Positions 6,881 to 11,284 of a stretch of 11,284 nt of DNA are shown in pieces. Origin of the DNA: an uncultured Campylobacter sp. (lineage in GTDB: Bacteria; Campylobacterota; Campylobacteria; Campylobacterales; Campylobacteraceae); contig NZ_CALIBF010000203.1 of assembly GCF_938045465.1 (NCBI RefSeq), positions 1 to 11,284 on the forward strand. The letters are read 5' to 3'. The position numbers and the translations under genes are program-made. The first letter of the stretch is position 1, and every line of letters begins with the position of its first letter. The notes beneath the pieces are model-generated. The model did not search any database and had not been told where the DNA came from. It was given only the letters and a program-made list of their open reading frames with translations.

Positions 6881-7849
6881 TTATCGCCCATTATTCGATA
6901 TTTGTTTTATTGTTTTCTCTTTTTCATCGTAGTAGTATTTATACAACAAGTTGTATTCTAGGCTTTTGTTAAATTTCATATTTTTATCTATTACTATAAA
7001 TAGGAAGCTATAATTAACATGGAGCGGTAGATATTTTATAGGCGTCTTAAAATCATCTATTTTATAACTCGCTTCATCAATTTTTATTCTATTTTTATAT
7101 AGTTCATACCTATTGCAAAAAATATCATAATTTGGATTACTCGGCTCAATATATGCATAAAGACTCAAAAATATCGAATTTATTGGTATAACAAATACAA
7201 TATCCGTATGGTCAAAACCAAAACTCTTATCAATTTCCAATGAATTGTTGAAAATTTTTTCTGTTAATATAATTTCCCCGGATTCCCTATCTCTATAGTC
7301 ATCTTCATCGATATAATTAAAAAATATTCCGTACTTTAAGGAGCCATCTTCCAAAACCAAATTTTCCTTATCTTCCCAAGGATATACGACTTCAGTATTA
7401 AAAATTTCTTTATCTATATGGGTTTCGGCATCTTGTATCGCTTTGCCGTTTCTGCAAATTTTTGAGCCCAAATCCATAAGATAATCTAAATTTAGCCTTT
7501 TATCTATCTTGTAAAATTCGCATTTATCATCGGGACGTTTATCGCTATGGCATTCTGAATAACGGATCTCTACGCCGCCGCCGATTTCGTTGGCCGTATC
7601 GCCATATTCCTTTTTAACTGCTTTAATTCGTCTATCATATTCTCTTTTATTAAAGTTATAAAAAAAGTGCCAATCTTTAAGCATGCACTTTAGTGCCCTA
7701 TCTTTAAGCTGCATATCCGTAAGATTGCCATCTAGATCGCATACCCATTCATATGGATCGACTTCTTTTTTTTCGACCAAATAAAATATTATGCCGAAAG
7801 CACATATTATTATGATGCAGACCAAGCAAAGATAATATCTCGTTTTCAA
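6881..7849 (-). CDS. Membrane-anchored six-cysteine hypothetical protein (paralogue 2)
   Basis: This unrecognised 322-residue protein is a tandem paralogue of the product of 5728-6678. A hydrophobic helix at about residues 6-24 is followed by a probably extracytoplasmic domain. Cysteines 37, 55, 100, 110, 132 and 245 match those of the paralogue. The spacings 18, 45, 10 and 22 are identical between the two proteins, and only the last differs (113 against 107). Similarity is strongest over the first 60 residues and around the cysteines; the region after about residue 170 has diverged widely apart from LTEKIF, the region round the last cysteine and the YYYDEK end. The start must be TTG at 7849, with AGGAG six bases upstream, because no ATG is near. 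The gene is AT-rich. It lies 185 bases after the PepSY gene, in the same direction, with its own leader copy between them. Confidence 0.75.
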   Translation of the reverse strand: MKTRYYLCLVCIIIICAFGIIFYLVEKKEVDPYEWVCDLDGNLTDMQLKDRALKCMLKDWHFFYNFNKREYDRRIKAVKKEYGDTANEIGGGVEIRYSECHSDKRPDDKCEFYKIDKRLNLDYLMDLGSKICRNGKAIQDAETHIDKEIFNTEVVYPWEDKENLVLEDGSLKYGIFFNYIDEDDYRDRESGEIILTEKIFNNSLEIDKSFGFDHTDIVFVIPINSIFLSLYAYIEPSNPNYDIFCNRYELYKNRIKIDEASYKIDDFKTPIKYLPLHVNYSFLFIVIDKNMKFNKSLEYNLLYKYYYDEKEKTIKQISNNGR

Positions 7850-8037
7850 ATTTCGCTCCTAAAATTTTCCGCAATATACCTCACATAGACTTAATCCGCG
7901 ATAATTTTAGAATGTCTCAAATATCGTTAAATCAGAGCTTTTCTTGATCCGCTTCGGCAAATTTCATCTCAATGCTTTGTAGGTATTGGGCTCTCTTGCG
8001 CCGCTCGTCGCACCTCTTGCCGAGAGGGTAAAATTTA
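7803..8037 (-). repeat. 235-bp direct repeat, copy B (leader and start of paralogue 2)
   Basis: Near-identical partner of 6632-6866. Its upstream edge falls exactly at the stop codon of the PepSY gene (8035-8037), so the duplicated unit abuts that gene. Going upstream on the minus strand, similarity between the copies ends after the shared bases ggtaaaattta. Confidence 0.92.
7932..8037 (-). pseudogene. Startless copy of the small repeat-borne ORF
   Basis: This is the counterpart, in repeat copy B, of the frame at 6761-6880. It reads KFYPLGKRCDERRKRAQYLQ and ends with the same stop, but upstream the frame runs into the 3' end of the PepSY gene with no ATG, GTG or TTG before an in-frame stop. 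If the small gene is real, this copy is a 5'-truncated remnant; if not, both are plain leader DNA. Confidence 0.25.
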
Positions 8038-9195
8038 GCCGGGCTTTTCTGACTTAAACGCCCTTTTTGCCGTCATATAAAAGCCGCTAAAGATAAAAAG
8101 CGCCATACAAAGCGAAACGAGCGACCATAAAATTTTACCCGCTAGCCCGAAAAAATAGCCCGTATGTAGCTGATAGTTCGCGTCTTTAAACTCGCCCACG
8201 GTGATACCCTCCGTCTGCTTCTGCTGTGCGACTTTGCCCTCCTTTAGCTTCACGCTCGCGCCTTTTGGACGGGCGGTAGCGGGCGCGTCGGGCTCATAAT
8301 ACCTGACGCCGATCTTATCTCCGGCTGCGAGCATTAGGGTAAATTCTTTATACTCTATGCCACTTGATCTGAATATCTCATAAGCCCTCTGCGCGTCGCT
8401 AAATTTATACTCTGTGCCCTTTGTGCCGCCCTCTTTTGCGGGTGCGGCGGCGTGATCTTTAGAAGCGGCGGCTTTAGGCGCGCTAGCTTGCGGTAAATTT
8501 TGAGAGCTTACAAAAAGCTTCATCACAGCATCGTTATACCAGCCGTACGACCAGTTAAGCCCGGTTAAGCAGATAAGCAGGTAAATCACCGCACTTAGCG
8601 AGCCTAGGCTCGTGTGTAGGTTATAAAAAAGAGCGTATTTTTTGAGTTTAAAATTCGGCTTTATCGCTTCGATAAATTTACGCCTAAGCCTTGGGAAATG
8701 CAGCCAGACGCCACTTATTACAAGCAGTATCATCGCCGTGGCGCTAGCGGCTACGATCTGTTTGCCGACCTCGGCTGCAGTTTTATTGCCGCTTAGCGCT
8801 AAACCCAAATTTCGGTGCAGCGACATCACCGTTAGCACAAAGCCCGTGCCGCGATCCTTGCCGATGATCTGCGCGGTGTATGGATCGACCAGATATGCAT
8901 CATTTCTGTTTGCGTAAATGACGAAGGCTTCGTCATCACTTTTTGGCACGACGAGCCTTACGGGCTGCTTAGCGCCCGTTTGCTCGCTAAAGCTTTGCAG
9001 AATTTTCTCTACGCTTTGCATTTCGCCCGTTTTTTCGACCTTTTTAGAGTCCGCGTTTATTAGCGCCTCAAGCTCGTGCTGATACGACAAAATCGCGCCT
9101 GTAATGCCTATAATAAGCAGCGGGATAGAAAAAACGATCGACAAAATCAGATGGACGTTAAACAAAATTTTATTGCGCTTCAAAAGCGAGCTCAT
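8035..9195 (-). CDS. PepSY-associated transmembrane protein (putative iron-regulated membrane protein)
   Basis: The 386-residue protein has the PepSY_TM layout. Helix 1 spans about residues 14-38, a periplasmic PepSY-like segment covers 55-115, helix 2 is at 148-165, helix 3 at 195-218, a second PepSY-like periplasmic region with an Ala/Lys-rich insert spans 230-335, and helix 4 is at 350-373. Histidines near the membrane faces (15, 40, 127, 166, 194, 344), including SLHRNLG, WLHFP, NLHTSLG and LHTGYFFG, are the usual conserved ones and might bind haem or metal. Relatives are often found with siderophore uptake, and some are proposed ferric-siderophore reductases; that role is inferred here. 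The start is ATG with AAGGA six bases upstream. A Fur-like site and consensus -10 lie upstream. No receptor or TonB gene is in view. Confidence 0.85.
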   Translation of the reverse strand: MSSLLKRNKILFNVHLILSIVFSIPLLIIGITGAILSYQHELEALINADSKKVEKTGEMQSVEKILQSFSEQTGAKQPVRLVVPKSDDEAFVIYANRNDAYLVDPYTAQIIGKDRGTGFVLTVMSLHRNLGLALSGNKTAAEVGKQIVAASATAMILLVISGVWLHFPRLRRKFIEAIKPNFKLKKYALFYNLHTSLGSLSAVIYLLICLTGLNWSYGWYNDAVMKLFVSSQNLPQASAPKAAASKDHAAAPAKEGGTKGTEYKFSDAQRAYEIFRSSGIEYKEFTLMLAAGDKIGVRYYEPDAPATARPKGASVKLKEGKVAQQKQTEGITVGEFKDANYQLHTGYFFGLAGKILWSLVSLCMALFIFSGFYMTAKRAFKSEKPG

Positions 9196-9244
9196 TGTAG
9201 ATCCTTGCGAGATAAATTTAATCTTTATTTGATTGAGGTTCGCA

Positions 9245-9250
9245 ATTATA
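9245..9250 (-). promoter_or_regulatory. -10 box of the PepSY gene
   Basis: The minus strand reads TATAAT, a perfect sigma-70 -10 element, about 50 bases before the ATG at 9195. The -35 position (about 9268-9273, TCTAAA) is poor, as is common in Campylobacter. Expected transcript start is near 9238. Confidence 0.6.
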
Positions 9251-9270
9251 TTGTGCGATTTTAAATATTT

Positions 9271-9289
9271 AGATAATTATCATTAAGAT
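9271..9289 (-). promoter_or_regulatory. Putative Fur box upstream of the PepSY gene
   Basis: The plus strand reads AGATAATTATCATTAAGAT, containing the palindrome GATAATTATC and resembling the 7-1-7 Fur consensus TGATAATnATTATCA with about three differences. It overlaps the -35 region of the promoter whose -10 is at 9245-9250, where a bound repressor would block transcription. Iron control fits the PepSY protein type. Confidence 0.55.
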
Positions 9290-9546
9290 TTAGGCTGCGA
9301 AATTTTAAGGCGCGCTATGGCATCACAAAAGCGCTTAGGAACGCCGCGCAATTTCATAAACCGCGTGCTGCAAGATATAAAAGCTAAAAATTTATCCGCC
9401 TTTTGCGCGGCAAGATCACGCTAGCGAGGTAAAATTCTAAGCGCGATTTATAAAAAGCGCGCTTAGAATCTCGTAAATTTAGAAATTTTGCGCTAAAATT
9501 GCCAAAGACGCGAGCTTGCGTAATCCAAAAAAACAAGGTCATTATT
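9290..9546. other. Intergenic region between divergent genes
   Basis: No convincing coding frame was found here. Besides the 12-bp inverted repeat at 9434-9469, there is a looser pair of 9-base arms, GCCGCGCAA at 9343-9351 and TTGCGCGGC at 9403-9411, with a 51-base loop. TAAAAT at 9494-9499 could be a -10 box for the plus-strand gene starting at 9547, but no matching -35 is evident. I found no homology to a known RNA family by eye. Confidence 0.5.
9434..9469. repeat. Perfect 12-bp inverted repeat (hairpin or operator)
   Basis: ATTCTAAGCGCG at 9434-9445 pairs exactly with CGCGCTTAGAAT at 9458-9469 around a 12-base loop. On the plus strand no T-run follows, so it is not a normal intrinsic terminator in that direction. 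On the minus strand only a short T-run follows and there is no gene to end. An operator or leader hairpin for the gene at 9547 is possible. Confidence 0.7.
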
Positions 9547-10236
9547 ATGTCGCAAAGTATAGCCGAGTTTGCTTCGATAATCCTTTATGTTACGATAGGC
9601 TTTTGCCTTCTTGTTTCATTGCTTGATAAAAACAGATCATTCAAAACCGTAGATCACGGAACTCTGTTTATCTCCGCCGATCCGCTTTTAAAAATGCAGA
9701 TGTTTATAATATGCTTAAGCCTCGGCGTAATCACTCTATCGAGCCCGAACGTAGCAAAATATAACGGCAATCCCATACCCTGCTTTTATACCCACGATAA
9801 AATTTGCTCGCAGGAATACAAAGCGGCAGGCATAAATTTAAGATGCTTCGAAGAAGGCGATCCCAGATGCGTGGATGGGTATCTGCAAATAAGCGAGCCC
9901 AGACTAATACTCGGCAAAATCATATCTGTCTGCGCCATAATTTTTTCATTTATCGTGCTAATTCAAAAAGGAATCAGAATAGATAAAAGCGGCATCTGCA
10001 AAGAATGGGAGGTTCTGCCGTTTAGGCATACGGAAAAGATATACTTTGATGAGATGAACTACGCCACATGGTTTATAAGAGGCGTAAAAATAATCAGCAT
10101 ACGAGGCAAAATTAGCGGCGTTAAATTCGGGGCGGGATATTTGTATGCACAAAAGGATATAGATTTTTTGCAAAATTTTATATTAGAAAAGCTCGCTGAA
10201 ATTTCAAAAGCCGAAGCGGTCGAGCGAAACGCCTAA
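9547..10236 (+). CDS. Hypothetical three-helix membrane protein (paralogue A)
   Basis: I do not recognise this 229-residue protein. Hydrophobic helices lie at about residues 9-26, 48-64 and 118-140. The loop between helices 2 and 3 holds four cysteines (79, 87, 100, 108), including the motif CF-EEG-DPRCVDGYL. The C-terminal 90 residues are soluble and contain KGIRIDKSGICKEWEVLPF, which faintly resembles bacterial PH-like domains in small membrane proteins. The gene at 10281-11003 is a diverged paralogue sharing FKTV, the CF...DP.C.DG loop, KGI.ID, EW..LPF and YAQ.DI. I chose the ATG at 9547, with AAGG eight bases upstream, over an upstream TTG at 9499 that lacks a good site and would add 16 basic residues. 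The pair is probably cotranscribed (44 bases apart). Confidence 0.75.
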   Translation: MSQSIAEFASIILYVTIGFCLLVSLLDKNRSFKTVDHGTLFISADPLLKMQMFIICLSLGVITLSSPNVAKYNGNPIPCFYTHDKICSQEYKAAGINLRCFEEGDPRCVDGYLQISEPRLILGKIISVCAIIFSFIVLIQKGIRIDKSGICKEWEVLPFRHTEKIYFDEMNYATWFIRGVKIISIRGKISGVKFGAGYLYAQKDIDFLQNFILEKLAEISKAEAVERNA

Positions 10237-10280
10237 ATTTAAATATATCGTCGTAAAATATCCAAAATGAAAGGAGCTGC

Positions 10281-11003
10281 ATGAGGCTTTTGTATTTTCT
10301 GCTTTTTGCAAATGTAGTGCTATTTGTACTTTGCGGTTTAAAAAACTTTCTGTTTAAAAGCAACGCTTCTTATAAAACCGTGCAAAATGGCGCCTGGCTC
10401 ATACCGCCTAGCCCTGTAGCCAAATTTACGCTCGTCATATTCCTTTTATCTTGGGGGTCGATAGTGGCGTTTGACGAGCCCTGGATAAAAAGAATAAAAG
10501 GTAAAGGTAAAGTTACATGCTTTGACGCAAACGACCCTTTATGTATAGACGGCTTCTTGCACAGAGGTGGCGACGAGACCGCGCTCGTGATCGCAATGGG
10601 CATTGTTTTGATACTTATATCGCTATGGCTATTAACCGAAAAAGGGATCATCATAGACAGCCGCAGTATAAGGAGAGAATGGGAATGTTTGCCGTTTAAA
10701 TTTAGCACAAAGATCGATATAGAAAATGCCCTTACGGAGAAAGAGATGAGGGGTGAGATGCCGATTTTAAAAATAAAAGACGGGCAAAGCAGCAAAAATT
10801 TTACGCTCTCATTCCCATACGCACAGCAAGATATAAAATTTATCGAAGCAGAGATAAGAAAGAGGCGCTATAAGATGATGAAAACAAAAGAGGCGAAGGC
10901 TCCCCTCAAATCCGCGCTCAAAAAAACTATAAGCTTAAAAGGCGCGAATGAGCGCGCAAACATAGAAATTCTAAAAAACGACAAAGAGGGCGCGGGCGAT
11001 TAA
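10281..11003 (+). CDS. Hypothetical three-helix membrane protein (paralogue B)
   Basis: This unrecognised 240-residue protein is a paralogue of the product of 9547-10236. Helices lie at about residues 3-25, 45-63 and 100-118. The loop between helices 2 and 3 carries CF-DAN-DPLCIDGFL (cysteines 80 and 88) but lacks the 20-odd residues with two more cysteines seen in paralogue A. The soluble C-terminal part begins TEKGIIID, continues REWECLPF and YAQQDIKF, and ends in a basic tail of about 45 residues that paralogue A lacks. The start is ATG with AAGGAG five bases upstream (10271-10276). By the positive-inside pattern the cysteine loop should face the periplasm and the C-terminus the cytoplasm; this is inference. 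Confidence 0.75.
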   Translation: MRLLYFLLFANVVLFVLCGLKNFLFKSNASYKTVQNGAWLIPPSPVAKFTLVIFLLSWGSIVAFDEPWIKRIKGKGKVTCFDANDPLCIDGFLHRGGDETALVIAMGIVLILISLWLLTEKGIIIDSRSIRREWECLPFKFSTKIDIENALTEKEMRGEMPILKIKDGQSSKNFTLSFPYAQQDIKFIEAEIRKRRYKMMKTKEAKAPLKSALKKTISLKGANERANIEILKNDKEGAGD

Positions 11004-11284
11004 ATTTTAAATTTAGCCACGCGCGAGCAATAGCTATGAAAATTTATGACAAGCCGTAGCAAGGCGGCGTAGTGATCGCGCGAGTAGCAGCCGTAAAATG
11101 TACGCGTAGCGAAGCGGCGGCAACAAGTGCGCGCAAGCCCAAAAAGATGAGCCCAATGCAAGCCAAAAAGATGAGCTAGGCGCTTAAAATTTAACTCGCG
11201 ATTTTAAAAACCAAAATTCCAAACTGCTCCGTCAAAATCGTCAAAATTTAGCCTATTTTTTACCTAAAATTTCGTAAAATTACG
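11004..11284. other. Gene-free tail of the window
   Basis: I see no convincing gene in these 281 bases. A 35-codon frame from a GTG at 11072 to 11179 has no ribosome-binding site and gives a low-complexity basic peptide. The stretch has GTAGC/GCGGCG-rich low-complexity sequence, a short direct repeat at 11133-11176 and several AAATTT words near the end. The palindrome TAAATTTTAAATTTA just after the last gene is too AT-only to call a terminator. Confidence 0.5.
11133..11176. repeat. Short direct repeat, about 19-20 bp
   Basis: GCAAGCCCAAAAAGATGAGC (11133-11152) is followed after five bases by the same sequence lacking one C (11158-11176). It looks like a local slippage duplication. Confidence 0.7.

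Noticed and set aside
6632..8037. Insertion sequence flanked by direct repeats
   Set aside because: The repeats flank an unrelated membrane-protein gene. No transposase or terminal inverted repeats were found, and similarity continues into both genes, so a gene duplication explains it.
9499..9546. Upstream TTG start for the gene at 9547
   Set aside because: It adds 16 basic residues before the first helix, whereas the ATG at 9547 has AAGG at a good distance.
11072..11179. 35-codon frame starting with GTG in the window tail
   Set aside because: It has no ribosome-binding site, low-complexity composition and a slippage-type repeat inside it.

Overview
The window looks like chromosomal DNA of an epsilonproteobacterium, most likely a Campylobacter with a fairly GC-rich genome (C. 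gracilis-like is my guess). Three things point there. The first gene ends like Campylobacter TrmB and runs straight into ftsE, ftsX and an EnvC-type gene, an order I recall from C. jejuni. The word AAATTT is extremely frequent on both strands. Split ThrE-type exporters are also common in the group. No rRNA, tRNA, CRISPR array, transposase or phage gene was seen.

Layout. Positions 2-5672 form one tight plus-strand gene train: the 3' part of trmB, carrying a very large low-complexity insertion; ftsE; ftsX; an EnvC-like degenerate LytM factor; a doubtful small ORF; and a two-gene ThrE-type amino acid exporter. Most junctions overlap by 4-14 bases, so these genes are probably cotranscribed. FtsE, FtsX and EnvC form the cell-division module that switches on septal peptidoglycan amidases; the exporter pair is functionally separate.

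Positions 5728-9195 hold a minus-strand block. Its first gene in transcription order (8035-9195) encodes a PepSY-type inner-membrane protein, preceded by a consensus -10 box and a Fur-like operator, which suggests iron repression. Downstream lie two AT-rich paralogous genes (6881-7849 and 5728-6678). They encode membrane-anchored proteins with six conserved cysteines, and each is preceded by a near-identical leader belonging to a 235-bp direct repeat. This duplicated unit is the most unusual part of the window.

Positions 9196-9546 are an intergenic region between divergent genes, with promoter elements and a strong 12-bp-stem inverted repeat. Positions 9547-11003 hold two plus-strand paralogues of an unrecognised three-helix membrane protein family with a shared CF-x3-DPxC-[VI]-DG loop motif. 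The last 280 bases contain no convincing gene.

The conserved core (trmB to the exporter) is well supported. The functions of the four paralogous membrane proteins are unknown, and I assign none.
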